A stretch of 64,000 nt of DNA from Tamaricihabitans halophyticus (lineage in GTDB: Bacteria; Actinomycetota; Actinomycetes; Mycobacteriales; Pseudonocardiaceae), in contig NZ_SLXQ01000021.1 in assembly GCF_004340875.1 (NCBI RefSeq), forward strand, positions 1-64,000, written 5' to 3'. A program made the translations under genes and the position numbers. The first letter of the stretch is position 1. Each line of letters starts with the position of its first letter. The notes beneath the pieces are model-generated. The model saw nothing but the letters and a program-made list of their open reading frames with translations, made no database searches and was not told the DNA's origin. This document shows, piece by piece, positions 17,058 to 25,797 of this stretch.

Positions 17058-18482
17058 CTACACGTCGTAGTAGAGCGAGAACTCGTACGGGTGCGGGCGC
17101 AGCCGCAGCGGGTCGATCTCGTGCTCCCGCTTGAACTCGATCCAGGTCTCGATCACGTCCGGCGTGAACACGCCACCTTCGAGCAGGAACTCGTGGTCGG
17201 ACTCCAGGGTGTCCAGCACCGTGCCCAGATCGGCGGGGACCTGCGCGACGTCCTTGAACTCCTCCGGCGGCAGTTCGTAAAGATCCTTGTCGATCGGCGC
17301 CGCCGGCTCGATCTTGTTCTTCACTCCGTCGATCCCGGCCATCAGCATCGCGGCGAATGCCAGGTAGGGGTTACCGGACGAGTCGGGGCAGCGGAACTCG
17401 ATGCGCTTGGCCTTCGGGTTGTTGCCGGTGATCGGAATCCGTACACAGGCAGACCGGTTGCGCTGCGAGTACACCAGGCTGACCGGTGCCTCATAACCGG
17501 GCACCAACCGGTGGTAGGAGTTCACCGTGGGGTTGGTGAAGGCGAGCAAGCTCGGCGCGTGCGCCAGGATCCCACCGATGTAGTGCCGTGCGGTGTCCGA
17601 GAGGCCGGCATAGCCCGACTCGTCGTGGAACAGCGGGGCGCCGTCCTTCCACAGCGACTGGTGGCAGTGCATCCCCGAGCCGTTGTCTCCGAACAGCGGC
17701 TTCGGCATGAAGGTCGCCGTCTTGTCATCGGCCCACGCGGTGTTCTTGATGATGTACTTGAACAACTGCAGGTCATCGGCAGCGTGCAGCAGCGTGTTGA
17801 ACTTGTAGTTGATCTCCGCCTGGCCCGCGGTGCCGACCTCGTGGTGCGCGCGCTCCACGGTGAAACCGGAGGATTCCAGGTTCAACACCATCTTGTCGCG
17901 CAGGTCGGCGAAGTGGTCGACCGGCGGAACCGGGAAGTAACCACCCTTGAACCGGGTCTTGTAACCCTTGTTGCCGCCCGGCTCGTCGGCGCCGGTGTTC
18001 CACCAGCCCTCCACCGAGTCGATCTCGTGGAAGGATGCGTTCTCCGAGTTGGCGAAGCGGATCGAATCGAAGGTGTAGAACTCGGCCTCCGGGCCAAAGT
18101 AGGCGAGGTCCGCGACACCCGATTCGGTGATGTACTGCTCGGCCTTGCGGGCGATGTTACGCGGGTCACGGCTGTACGGCTCGTGCGTGAACGGGTCATG
18201 CACGAAGAAGTTGATCATTAGGGTCTTTTCGATCCGGAACGGATCGAGCCGCGCCGTGTACGGGTCGGGCAACAGCAGCATGTCCGATTCGTGGATCGAT
18301 TGGAAACCGCGTACCGAAGACCCGTCGAAGGCTAGTCCGCTGCGGAAGGCGTCCTCGTCGAAGGCGCTCGCCGGGACGGTGAAGTGCTGCATGACGCCCG
18401 GCAGGTCGCAGAACCGGATGTCGACGAACCGCACGTCCTCGTCCGCGATATACCGGAGGACTTCGTCGGGGGAGGAAAACAC
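17058..18482 (-). CDS. glnA: Glutamine synthetase, type I (beta)
   Basis: 474 aa, making glutamine from glutamate, ammonia and ATP as a dodecamer. Signatures: [17 protein letters not shown], the ATP-binding [18 protein letters not shown], and NRSACVRIP. The adenylylation motif is intact ([10 protein letters not shown], Tyr near 400), matching the presence of glnE in the window. The C-terminus SLYYDV is typical of GlnA1. The frame extends further upstream, but GTG 18482 with AAGGAG 9 nt before it gives the usual N-terminus ([12 protein letters not shown]). A GlnR-type box lies about 75 nt upstream. Confidence 0.96.
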   Translation of the reverse strand: MFSSPDEVLRYIADEDVRFVDIRFCDLPGVMQHFTVPASAFDEDAFRSGLAFDGSSVRGFQSIHESDMLLLPDPYTARLDPFRIEKTLMINFFVHDPFTHEPYSRDPRNIARKAEQYITESGVADLAYFGPEAEFYTFDSIRFANSENASFHEIDSVEGWWNTGADEPGGNKGYKTRFKGGYFPVPPVDHFADLRDKMVLNLESSGFTVERAHHEVGTAGQAEINYKFNTLLHAADDLQLFKYIIKNTAWADDKTATFMPKPLFGDNGSGMHCHQSLWKDGAPLFHDESGYAGLSDTARHYIGGILAHAPSLLAFTNPTVNSYHRLVPGYEAPVSLVYSQRNRSACVRIPITGNNPKAKRIEFRCPDSSGNPYLAFAAMLMAGIDGVKNKIEPAAPIDKDLYELPPEEFKDVAQVPADLGTVLDTLESDHEFLLEGGVFTPDVIETWIEFKREHEIDPLRLRPHPYEFSLYYDV

Positions 18483-18556
18483 GCTCGTAGACTCCTTATC
18501 GTCGTGGCTGCGGCCAGGGGCAGTCGTGCCTTGACCGCAGACGCTATGCGTACGGT

Positions 18557-18594
18557 GTTGCCCGGTCATCACCCGAATGTTTCGCAGGCGTTAA
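18557..18594 (-). promoter_or_regulatory. Probable GlnR box upstream of glnA
   Basis: Read on the minus strand, four pentamers recur every 11 nt: TTAAC, GAAAC, GTGAT, GCAAC, each separated by 6 nt. This is the a-b-a-b layout of GlnR sites (GTNAC-n6-GAAAC-n6-GTNAC-n6-GAAAC); one pentamer is exact and the others have one or two changes. It is 75 nt before the glnA start, the usual place for nitrogen control. Confidence 0.7.
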
Positions 18595-18661
18595 CTAGCC
18601 GCCCAAACCGCACGGCACGTTACCGACACTGGCCGGTGCCGGCCGGTTCTGCGGGAACGCA

Positions 18662-18667
18662 TACCCT
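18662..18667 (+). promoter_or_regulatory. TACCCT -10 box of the RDD gene
   Basis: TACCCT lies 6 nt before GTG 18674 with no Shine-Dalgarno sequence between, indicating a leaderless transcript and supporting that start. Confidence 0.5.
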
Positions 18668-18673
18668 GGACGG

Positions 18674-19159
18674 GTGGCGATGAGTGGCTCCCTACGGGAA
18701 GGCGCCGTGAGCGAAACCGAAGGTACCGACGTACAGCGATCACCGAATTGGCCTGGCGAGGACCTCGGGCTGCCAAAAACGGGCGCGGGCTCCGTAGCGG
18801 GCGCTGGTCGTCGCTTGGGCGCCCTGCTGATCGATCTCGTGCTCGCCTCGCTGATCACCGCCCTGTTCGTGCGGCCAGAGGTGGCCGAAGCCGCGGTGAT
18901 GCAGCAGTACAACTACCTGGCGCTGGCACTCTGGGTTGGCCACACCGTGCTCTCCGCCAGCTTGTTCGGCATGACGCCGGGGATGGCCGCGCTGGGCATC
19001 CGGGTGGCCAGGATGGATGGGGCCCGGATGGTCGGCCCGGTGCGCGCACTGATCCGGTGCGTGCTCACCTTCCTGATCATTCCCGTACTGATCCGTAATC
19101 ACGACGGCCGTGGTTGGCACGACCGCGCCACCGGCACCATCGTCGTCCGGCTGCGCTAG
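18674..19159 (+). CDS. RDD-family membrane protein
   Basis: 161 aa. A soluble N-terminus of about 50 residues is followed by an RDD domain: AGRRLGALLIDLVLASLITALF, two more hydrophobic segments, and GMTPGMAALGIRVARMDG. It ends with the conserved NHDGRGWHDRATGTIVV. Function unknown; some relatives act in Na+/H+ exchange. In M. tuberculosis an RDD gene and a DUF4191 gene also sit beside glnA1 (from memory), so this is conserved neighbourhood. Confidence 0.85.
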   Translation: MAMSGSLREGAVSETEGTDVQRSPNWPGEDLGLPKTGAGSVAGAGRRLGALLIDLVLASLITALFVRPEVAEAAVMQQYNYLALALWVGHTVLSASLFGMTPGMAALGIRVARMDGARMVGPVRALIRCVLTFLIIPVLIRNHDGRGWHDRATGTIVVRLR

Positions 19160-19173
19160 ACGTTCGCAATAAC

Positions 19174-19195
19174 CTCGCTAACCTTAAAGAACGCG
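19174..19195 (+). repeat. 22-bp repeat in a convergent intergenic gap (copy 1)
   Basis: The 22 bases here, with core CTAACCTTAAAGAACG, occur again as an exact reverse complement at 33097-33118. With one mismatch, the match extends to 27 bases through 19200. Both copies lie in 57-bp gaps between the ends of two converging genes. Role unknown. Confidence 0.8.
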
Positions 19196-19216
19196 GTCAC
19201 CGGGCGTGCGGGGACG

Positions 19217-19951
19217 CTAGCGGCGGCGGATGGTGCGCTGCACGTTGCGCATCTTCGCGCCCTGCGGGGTCGGGCCCTTCGGCATCGCCGAACCCCTGCT
19301 GGCGAGCGCGGACAGCTTTGCCTCCAGCGCGCCAACCTGTCCCTTGGCCAGGTTGCGGGGCAGCTTGGTCAGGCTGCTCTGCAGTTTGCGCAACGGCACC
19401 TGGCCCTCGTCGTGGCCGATGATGATGTCGTAGATCGGCGTATCGCCAATCAGCCGCGCGATCCGCTTCTTCTCCTGTGCGAGCAGACCCTTGACCCGGT
19501 GCGGCGCGCCCTCGGCGACCAGAATCACACCCGGTCGACCGAGCACCCGGTGAATCGCGTCCAACTGTGTCGTGCCGGCGACGGTCGGCGTGACCCGCCA
19601 GTTGCCGCGCAGGTTGTCCAGCGCCCATGCGGCCGCACCCGGCTGGCCGTCGGCCTTGCTGTACACGTTGCGCTGCACACGGCGACCGAACACGATCACC
19701 GCGCCAAGTAGGCCGAGCGCGATACCGACCGGCAGTAGCATCCATTGAATACCGAGCAGCCAGCCGATCCCGAACACGACGCCGGTGACCAGCAGGAACG
19801 TGGCGAGTAGCCACGGGATCAGGCCTTTGTCTTCCTTGCGCTGCATCTTGAACGCCTGGAAGATCTGCCCGCGCCTGGCCTTGCTCGCCGCCTTTTTCGC
19901 CTTCTTGGCAGCCTTGCGCTCTTCCTTGGTCATGGTCTGCTTGCCCGCCAT
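19217..19951 (-). CDS. DUF4191-family membrane protein
   Basis: 244 aa. The N-terminus is very basic ([19 protein letters not shown]). Two adjacent transmembrane helices follow at about 48-95 ([20 protein letters not shown] and [19 protein letters not shown]). The soluble C-terminal part includes [27 protein letters not shown]. Role unknown, but it is a conserved actinobacterial neighbour of glnA. ATG 19951 has TATCCT 6 nt upstream (leaderless), which argues against longer in-frame extensions. Confidence 0.85.
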   Translation of the reverse strand: MAGKQTMTKEERKAAKKAKKAASKARRGQIFQAFKMQRKEDKGLIPWLLATFLLVTGVVFGIGWLLGIQWMLLPVGIALGLLGAVIVFGRRVQRNVYSKADGQPGAAAWALDNLRGNWRVTPTVAGTTQLDAIHRVLGRPGVILVAEGAPHRVKGLLAQEKKRIARLIGDTPIYDIIIGHDEGQVPLRKLQSSLTKLPRNLAKGQVGALEAKLSALASRGSAMPKGPTPQGAKMRNVQRTIRRR

Positions 19952-20059
19952 GTCCCCAGGATACGGGCGGCAGGGGGGAGCGAGACAGCCGGATTGCAGG
20001 ATGGGCGGATATGGGTACATCCAGGTCGCCTGTCGGCGGCTGCTGGCAGGATGCGGGAC

Positions 20060-22168
20060 ATGGTGGCCAGCACCCCGCACGAAACTGTTACGCGCCAGGA
20101 CCAGCTCCTCGCCGGTCTTGATCCGGAACAGCTCGCGGCGGTGCGTGCCCCGCGCGGCCCAGTGTGCGTACTGGCCGGCGCCGGTACCGGCAAGACCCGA
20201 ACGATCACCCACCGGATCGCCAACCTGGTGCGGACCGGGCACGTCGCCGCGGGCCAGGTACTCGCGGTCACCTTCACCGCCAGGGCCGCAGGGGAACTGC
20301 GCACCCGGCTGCGCGGGCTCGGCGTGGAGGGCGCCCAGGCGCGCACCTTTCACGCCGCCGCGCTGCGCCAGCTGCGCTACTTCTGGCCGCGTGTCGTCGG
20401 TGATCAGCAGTGGGAGCTGTTGGACGGCAAGATGCGGCTGGTCAGTCAGGCGGCACATCGCGCGGGAATGGACGTGGAGTCCGATGGGCTGCGCGATCTG
20501 GCCAGCGAGATCGAGTGGGCCAAGGCGGCACTCATCGGGCCGGACGACTACCCGTCCGCCGCGGCCAGGGCGCACCGGCAGATCGCCGAACCCGGGGTGC
20601 GGGTGGCCAGCGTCTACCGGCACTACGAGCGGCTGAAGACCGAGGCTCGCCAGCTCGACTTCGATGATCTGTTACTGCACACCGCGGCGGCGCTCGAGGA
20701 GCATGGCGCGGTCGCCGAAGAGTTCCGGGACCGGTACCGCTGCTTCGTGGTGGACGAGTACCAGGACATCACCCCGTTGCAGCAGCGCGTGTTGGATGCC
20801 TGGCTGGGGGAGCGCGACGACCTTACGGTGGTTGGCGACGCCAACCAGACGATCTATTCGTTCGCCGGCGCGTCGACTCGCCCGCTGCTCGAGTTCTCCC
20901 GGCGGTTTCCCTCGGCGACCGTGGTCCGGCTGGAACGCGACTACCGGTCCACGCCACAGGTTGTCGGCTTGGCGAACAAGGTGATCGCCGGGTCGCGGGA
21001 TCGGCCGGCTGGTTCGCGGCTGAACCTGGTAGGCCAGCGACCGGATGGCCCACAGCCGAGGTTCGCGGAGTTCGACGACGAGAGCGCGGAGGCCGTGGCG
21101 GTCGCCGGCCGGATCAGGGAACTGCTCGACGGTGGAACCCCGGTCAGTGAGATCGCCGTGCTGTTCCGGGTGAACGCCCAATCCGAGGTGTACGAGCAGG
21201 CACTGTCCGAAATGGACATTCCGTATCTGGTGCGCGGTGGTGAGCGCTTCTTCACCCGTCCCGAAGTGCGCCAGGCGATGATGGCGCTGCGTGCCGCGGA
21301 GCCGGCAGACGGCGAGCTGGTCGAGCGAGTTCGCGCGCTCCTCGAGCCAATCGGCTATATACCGGAGCCGCCGCAGGGCGGGGCCGCACGGCAACGCTGG
21401 GAGTCGTTGCGCGCGCTGGTCGAACTGGCCGAGGAATTCGCCGCGAGCACCGAAGGCGGGGCCGCGACCGAGCTGCCCAGATTCGCCGGTGAACTGGAGC
21501 AGCGCGCGCAGGCCCAGCATCCACCTCAGCTGGACGGGGTCACGCTCGCCTCGTTGCACGCCGCCAAGGGTCTCGAATGGGACGCGGTGTTCTGTGTCGG
21601 GCTGGTGGAAGGCACGCTGCCGATCCAGTACGCGCTCGGCGACGGCGCCCCTGCTGGTTCACTCGATGAGGAACGCCGGCTGCTCTATGTCGGGGTGACC
21701 CGCGCCAGGGAACATCTGTGGTTGTCCTGGGCGCTGTCCCGCGCGCCCGGTGGCCGGCCGCGTCGCTGTAGCAGGTTCGTGTACCCGTTGCTCCCCGAAC
21801 AGCACCCGGCCTCCCGCGCCGCGGCGGGAACCCGGCCGCAGCGCACTGGCGGCAGTGCGGCGCGGCCGCGCTGCCGGGTATGCGATTCGGCGCTGACCGG
21901 CACGCTGGCGATCAAGCTCGGCAGGTGCGCGGACTGCCCAGCTCAGCTGGACGAGGAACTGCTTGCGCGGCTGAAGGAATGGCGGATGGCACGTGCCACG
22001 GAACTTCGAGTGCCGTCCTTTGTGGTGTTCACCGACGCGACGCTGATCGCGATCGCCGAGCAGCGTCCAACGGATTCGCGGGCATTGGTGTCGATTTCCG
22101 GTATTGGCGCGACGAAGCTCGAGCGCTTCGGCGCCGAGGTCCTTTCGCTCATCCGGGGCGAACGGTAA
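20060..22168 (+). CDS. uvrD2: ATP-dependent DNA helicase UvrD2 (SF1)
   Basis: 702 aa superfamily 1A helicase. Walker [10 protein letters not shown] at 39-47; motif II VDEYQDI; motif [16 protein letters not shown]; motif [38 protein letters not shown] four-Cys zinc site (CRVC...CADC) near 610 and a C-terminal HRDC domain match mycobacterial UvrD2. The frame is open upstream, but ATG 20060, 7 nt after a CAGGAT box, fits the family N-terminus. It lies next to whiB7, as in M. tuberculosis. Confidence 0.93.
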   Translation: MVASTPHETVTRQDQLLAGLDPEQLAAVRAPRGPVCVLAGAGTGKTRTITHRIANLVRTGHVAAGQVLAVTFTARAAGELRTRLRGLGVEGAQARTFHAAALRQLRYFWPRVVGDQQWELLDGKMRLVSQAAHRAGMDVESDGLRDLASEIEWAKAALIGPDDYPSAAARAHRQIAEPGVRVASVYRHYERLKTEARQLDFDDLLLHTAAALEEHGAVAEEFRDRYRCFVVDEYQDITPLQQRVLDAWLGERDDLTVVGDANQTIYSFAGASTRPLLEFSRRFPSATVVRLERDYRSTPQVVGLANKVIAGSRDRPAGSRLNLVGQRPDGPQPRFAEFDDESAEAVAVAGRIRELLDGGTPVSEIAVLFRVNAQSEVYEQALSEMDIPYLVRGGERFFTRPEVRQAMMALRAAEPADGELVERVRALLEPIGYIPEPPQGGAARQRWESLRALVELAEEFAASTEGGAATELPRFAGELEQRAQAQHPPQLDGVTLASLHAAKGLEWDAVFCVGLVEGTLPIQYALGDGAPAGSLDEERRLLYVGVTRAREHLWLSWALSRAPGGRPRRCSRFVYPLLPEQHPASRAAAGTRPQRTGGSAARPRCRVCDSALTGTLAIKLGRCADCPAQLDEELLARLKEWRMARATELRVPSFVVFTDATLIAIAEQRPTDSRALVSISGIGATKLERFGAEVLSLIRGER

Positions 22169-22237
22169 GCGACACCCCAGCGCACCCGCCTCGACCAGCG
22201 TTGACGTAGTTCATACCCCCAGCGGGCGAATCTTCCG

Positions 22238-22276
22238 AAAAACCTGTTGCATGGTGCCGTTGATCCCCCATAGTCT
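22238..22276 (+). promoter_or_regulatory. Predicted WhiB7-dependent promoter of the whiB7 leader
   Basis: AAAAA (22238-22242) lies 4 nt before a -35 TTGCAT (22247-22252), then an 18-nt spacer and a -10 TAGTCT (22271-22276). An AT-rich block just upstream of -35 is the known mark of WhiB7-activated promoters, because the WhiB7 AT-hook binds there; whiB7 activates itself. Transcription from here would give a leader of about 470 nt. Confidence 0.65.
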
Positions 22277-22385
22277 GCTCGTACTGGGTGGAAGCGCGCT
22301 CGGTACAACTGGTAACTGGACAAACGCGACAGCGTCGGACAGTGTCGAACGCCGTCGCCGCGAGACCGAGAAGGAGGTGGCCGCT

Positions 22386-22628
22386 GTGAAGATCAAGATG
22401 AATCTTGACACCCGTGGCTACCCCTGCGCTGGGGTCGTTCGCATGTCTGAGGCGAAATTCGCTCGTACGCACACCTTCCTCTCCCAGGGGAATGTCGTTG
22501 GCGTGCGCGTTTTCGAGCCAGTTATTGCCGGACCGATCCCGGCCGGCCGCGATGGTGTCGCGCCGACCGTTGGTCAGCCGAATGCAGTTCCGTCGTCTCG
22601 CGTTGTGCGAGGAGGGTCAGATCCTTAG
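22386..22628 (+). CDS. Leader open reading frame upstream of whiB7 (possible uORF)
   Basis: 80 codons from GTG 22386 with a very strong ribosome binding site (AAGGAGG at 22371-22377). The peptide (VKIKMNLDTRGYPCAGVVRM...) matches no family I know and its codon use is weaker in GC3 than neighbouring genes. It ends 22 nt before an intrinsic terminator that precedes whiB7. In mycobacteria and Streptomyces, whiB7 leaders carry a uORF whose translation controls a terminator. This ORF is where such a uORF would be, although it is longer than those I recall. A shorter ORF within it could be the real sensor. Confidence 0.5.
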   Translation: MKIKMNLDTRGYPCAGVVRMSEAKFARTHTFLSQGNVVGVRVFEPVIAGPIPAGRDGVAPTVGQPNAVPSSRVVRGGSDP

Positions 22629-22650
22629 ATCAAGACCCGTCGAGGCAGCC

Positions 22651-22690
22651 AAAAGGCCGCGGAACCGCAACTCGGTTCCGCGGCCTTTTT
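22651..22690 (+). terminator. Intrinsic terminator in the whiB7 leader (attenuator candidate)
   Basis: A perfect 16-bp stem, AAAAGGCCGCGGAACC (22651-22666) with GGTTCCGCGGCCTTTT (22674-22689), has a 7-nt loop and ends in TTTTTG. It lies between the leader ORF and the whiB7 ribosome binding site, so transcription must read through it to make WhiB7. Confidence 0.85.
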
Positions 22691-22752
22691 GTTTGTCAAA
22701 TTCGATCCGAGTGACACCGCAATCACTAACGGAGATGAACAGGAGCACTGGA

Positions 22753-23145
22753 ATGTCATTACCGACCGTTCCGCGACCTCGAGAGGCATGGACCGACCCG
22801 CAGCCGGCGGGTGTTGACCTCCTGACTGAACTCGCGAACGGACTGCCGGACGTCGATCTTGAGGTGCCATGCCGCACTGGCGACCCCGACCTGTGGTTCG
22901 CCGAGGCACCCAAAGATCTCGAGCGGGCAAAGGCACTGTGTGCCGACTGTCCGTTCCGGACTGAATGTCTCGCTGGTGCCATCGAGCGCCAGGAGCCCTG
23001 GGGTGTATGGGGCGGCGAGATCTTCGAGCGCGGGCGCATCGTCGCCCGCAAGCGTCCGAGGGGTCGGCCCCGCAAGGCGGACGTCGCCGCATCCGGCGCC
23101 GCTACCAAAGGAACCGGTAGCGGAAACCGGAAGGAAGCGGCATGA
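22753..23145 (+). CDS. whiB7: WhiB7-type redox-sensitive transcriptional regulator
   Basis: 130 aa. Four [4Fe-4S] ligands are Cys40, Cys63, Cys66 and Cys72 (C...CADCPFRTEC), then the GVWGG turn (84-88), and a C-terminal AT-hook RGRPRK (103-108), which distinguishes WhiB7. WhiB7 binds the principal sigma factor and switches on intrinsic antibiotic-resistance genes when ribosomes are inhibited. ATG 22753 has AGGAG at 22740-22744; an earlier in-frame ATG at 22735 lacks this. The neighbourhood (uvrD2 before, AarF-like kinase after) matches M. tuberculosis from memory. Confidence 0.93.
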   Translation: MSLPTVPRPREAWTDPQPAGVDLLTELANGLPDVDLEVPCRTGDPDLWFAEAPKDLERAKALCADCPFRTECLAGAIERQEPWGVWGGEIFERGRIVARKRPRGRPRKADVAASGAATKGTGSGNRKEAA

Positions 23146-23408
23146 CCCAGCACACGCGAGTCACGACGCGGTACCCGCGAGCACTGAACTCCATCGACCC
23201 GGACCGCATGGCTTACCGGCCAACGCGCGGTTCGCGGCAGGGAAAGGATCGGAACAAAATGTTGATCAATGAAGCTCTGGCACGAGCCCGAATACGGGAA
23301 TCAGAGCATTTCGCCTCGACACGGCGCGAGGCGCACCGGCTGGCCAGCGGCCGCCGGTGGCGCCGGGTGGAACGGTGGGCCAACAGGCGCGCCCGCCGCT
23401 ACGCCTAA
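23142..23408 (+). CDS. Small basic protein downstream of whiB7
   Basis: Up to 88 aa, with ATG 23142 overlapping the whiB7 stop (ATGA). The second half, from Met at 23259 (MLINEALARARIRE), is one Arg/Ala-rich helix ending in RRWRRVERWANRRARRYA. Similar short basic helical proteins occur in many actinobacteria, sometimes annotated as hypothetical. The start at 23259 is also possible. Translational coupling suggests co-expression with WhiB7. Function unknown. Confidence 0.6.
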   Translation: MTQHTRVTTRYPRALNSIDPDRMAYRPTRGSRQGKDRNKMLINEALARARIRESEHFASTRREAHRLASGRRWRRVERWANRRARRYA

Positions 23409-23502
23409 CCACGAGCGCGTCGAGGCTTACCGCGATCGGCAGCGGCACCGTTGGCCGGCTGACCGGGGGTCAGACCTATGGCCAGTGGAGCGCGCCGGCG
23501 CT

Positions 23503-23545
23503 GGTGTGTGGGGCGCGGGTTGCTACCGCCCGCGCTCCACACACC
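23503..23545 (+). terminator. Long hairpin, probable terminator of the whiB7 operon
   Basis: A 17-bp stem, 23503-23519 with 23529-23545, has a single G-T pair as the only irregularity and a 9-nt loop. It follows the small basic ORF and precedes the methyltransferase. There is no T-run, as is common in actinobacteria. Confidence 0.6.
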
Positions 23546-23613
23546 CCAACGTTGGCCAGAGCTGGCGGCGCTCGGCCCGCTCGGCGGGCGCCATACTGTG
23601 CCAAGCTGTGCTG

Positions 23614-24498
23614 ATGGGCGCACACACGCATGACGACGTGGACTGGGCGGCGAAGCTGCCGATCTTCCAGCGGTCCGATCGCCTGCATATGCGGGCACAT
23701 CGGGAGATCGCTGATCGTTTGCTGGAGAGTTTGGCGAGCGCGGCCCCGCGGGCACGACCGACCGTGCTCGATATCGGCTGCGGAGCGGGCGGGATGGCGG
23801 CCGCGCTCACCGCCCGCCTTGCCGACAGCGGTGGTGGCACGGTGGTGGTCGTCGATGCCGTGCCCGAGTTGCTTATCGAAGCGGAAAACGCGGTACGGGC
23901 AGCTGCCAAGGGGCACGTCGAGGTGCGCGCGGTGCGCGCGGACGTCGCCGACGACGCGCTCGCCGAGCTGGTCCCGGCTGCCGATCTGGTCTGGGCCTCG
24001 CGGGTAGTGCACCATCTGCCCGATCAGCAGGCCGGGCTGCGCCGGCTCGCTGGCCTGCTGCGCGAGGGTGGTCTGCTGGCGATCGGCGAAGGTGGACTGC
24101 CGCCGAGTTATCTGCCATGGGACGTCGGTGTGGGTGAACCCGGATTCCAGCAGCGCCTGGACGCGGCACGAGACCAGTGGTTTGGCCGGTTGCGCGCGGG
24201 TATCAGCGAGGTAGTGCGGATGCCCTACGGCTGGTCGGCGGCGCTCGGCAAAGCCGATCTGCGCGAGGTTTCCGCGTTCAGCGTGCTCACCGACCACCCG
24301 GCTCCCGCTGCGGCCGAAGTGCGCGACTGGGTGGTGGACCGGGTGTCCTGGCTCGCCGAATCCGGCCATGACTGGTTGACCGAGCAGGACAGGGCAACCG
24401 CCGCGCGGCTGACTGATCCCGCTGATTCGGCTTATCTCGGCGATCGGGACGACGTGTTCCTGCTCGTCGCCGACAGTGTCCATTACGGATGGAAATGA
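23614..24498 (+). CDS. Class I SAM-dependent methyltransferase
   Basis: 294 aa Rossmann methyltransferase. Motif I is VLDIGCGAGGMAAAL (about residues 50-64), acidic end of strand 2 in VVVVDAVPE, then VRADVAD and ASRVVHHLPDQQAGLRRLAGLLREGGLLAIGEGG. The substrate is unknown. ATG 23614 was chosen; GTG 23608 is an alternative with a TACTGT box 8 nt before it. The stop overlaps the ATG of the following zinc-ribbon gene (ATGA). Confidence 0.85.
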   Translation: MGAHTHDDVDWAAKLPIFQRSDRLHMRAHREIADRLLESLASAAPRARPTVLDIGCGAGGMAAALTARLADSGGGTVVVVDAVPELLIEAENAVRAAAKGHVEVRAVRADVADDALAELVPAADLVWASRVVHHLPDQQAGLRRLAGLLREGGLLAIGEGGLPPSYLPWDVGVGEPGFQQRLDAARDQWFGRLRAGISEVVRMPYGWSAALGKADLREVSAFSVLTDHPAPAAAEVRDWVVDRVSWLAESGHDWLTEQDRATAARLTDPADSAYLGDRDDVFLLVADSVHYGWK

Positions 24499-24668
24499 CC
24501 GCCGTGCACTGCGTCCAGTGCGGGCGCGCCAAGGCAACCGATGACCAGCTGGTCGCGCTCGCCTGGGTACAGGAGCGGGATGGTGAACTCGTGCGTTGGC
24601 GGTGTCCGGGCTGCGCGCGTGCGCACGTCCGTGACATCGAGGGAAAGCTCCCCGACGAGTACTGGTGA
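24495..24668 (+). CDS. Tiny zinc-ribbon-like protein
   Basis: 57 aa from ATG 24495 (MTAVHCVQCGRAKATDD), in an ATGA overlap with the methyltransferase. Two C-x2-C pairs (CVQC near 6-9 and CPGC near 37-40) spaced about 30 residues apart form a plausible single zinc ribbon, and it ends LPDEYW. Codon use is like that of neighbouring genes. Translational coupling suggests a partner of the methyltransferase; function unknown. Confidence 0.65.
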   Translation: MTAVHCVQCGRAKATDDQLVALAWVQERDGELVRWRCPGCARAHVRDIEGKLPDEYW

Positions 24669-24689
24669 CGTGCCGGGAATGGTCCACGG

Positions 24690-25634
24690 TCAGCCCGTCG
24701 GCCGCTGGCGCACCGACTGCTCCGCATGGACCGCGGGTCGTCGGCGTTTGCTCGCCAGCAGGAAGGCGCGACTGAGCTTGCGAACCACGCCTTCCGGGTC
24801 CGCGTGCAGCTCGAATGGCGTGCTGTGTACCAGGAGTACCCCGGTGTTCCGAAGGGCTTGGAGCGCAGGATCCTCCCACACGCGGTGTTTGCTGATCGTC
24901 CACGCCATCGCGACCTCATCCCACCAGGAGTCCACTGTGGCTACCGGTTGCACTAGCCGGTCGTACACGGTGATGTTCCAGCGTGGTGCGGGAATCGGCG
25001 TTCGCGCGGCCAGCCGCATGGCGAAGGCATGCACGGCCGCGCGGTTTCCCTGGCCGAGGTTGGCCAACGCCGCGCGGGGCGCCGCGGAACCACGCTGGCT
25101 GCCATTGTCCAGCTCGGCCCGTAGTTCGGCGACGCTACACATGCCCTGCCGCACCGGGACGGACAGCAGCGCGTCCAGCTCGTCCTCGGGTGTATTGCAG
25201 CGGGCGGCGTCCAGCGTGGCGCGCGCCGGTGGCGCGTAGCGAAGCTCGTCCGGAAGTATCGAGCTGAACAACCGGGTAGTTCGTTCGATATGGACGGTCG
25301 CCAGATCGCGTAACCGCCTGCTCGCGGGGATCAGCAGGTGGATCGGGCCGGTCGGCTGCACCGGCGCGCCATGTGCGCGCAGCGCGTCAAGTCCGGTGAT
25401 GACGGCGTCCTCGCCGGCGTAGGCCGCCGCCGCGCGTACCAGCTGTCTTCGGCTCGGTTCGGTATTGCCAAGTTGGACCACTCCCGGCATGAGCCGTTGC
25501 CACGGCCCGTTCGGCTGGCATCGCCTGGCGATCAGCGAACGGGAAAGGCCGGCTCGCTCGAGGTCTCGGCGGTGAATCACGTCGTCGGTGGCAGCGCGAC
25601 GAATGGCGGTGAGATCGATCTGTGTTTCGGTCAT
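24690..25634 (-). CDS. AbiEi-like antitoxin-domain protein without a nearby toxin
   Basis: 314 aa. The N-terminal winged helix (AIRRAATDDVIHRRDLERAGLSRSLIARRCQPNGPWQRLMPGVVQL) matches the AbiEi antitoxin/transcriptional regulator domain common in actinobacteria. The C-terminal part (YDRLVQPVATVDSWWDEVAMAWTISKHRVWEDPALQALRNTGVLLVHST) resembles a DUF559-like PD-(D/E)xK nuclease-type fold. No AbiEii nucleotidyltransferase is adjacent, so a working type IV toxin-antitoxin pair is not supported. It converges on the zinc-ribbon gene. Confidence 0.7.
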   Translation of the reverse strand: MTETQIDLTAIRRAATDDVIHRRDLERAGLSRSLIARRCQPNGPWQRLMPGVVQLGNTEPSRRQLVRAAAAYAGEDAVITGLDALRAHGAPVQPTGPIHLLIPASRRLRDLATVHIERTTRLFSSILPDELRYAPPARATLDAARCNTPEDELDALLSVPVRQGMCSVAELRAELDNGSQRGSAAPRAALANLGQGNRAAVHAFAMRLAARTPIPAPRWNITVYDRLVQPVATVDSWWDEVAMAWTISKHRVWEDPALQALRNTGVLLVHSTPFELHADPEGVVRKLSRAFLLASKRRRPAVHAEQSVRQRPTG

Positions 25635-25797
25635 GACTCGATGGTCGGGTACCGAGCAGTAGTCGCGCGATCACTTCGAGCAAAATGTGGACAACTTTGA
25701 GTGATCAATGGCACATTCGCAAGTTACCCGTGGGTAACACTACTTAGTCGCGTACGTACAACCGCTCAGTCGCCGCGTGACTAGTACGTATCTGGCG

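Noticed and set aside
24690-25634. Type IV toxin-antitoxin system
   Set aside because: Only the antitoxin-like protein is present; no nucleotidyltransferase toxin is adjacent.
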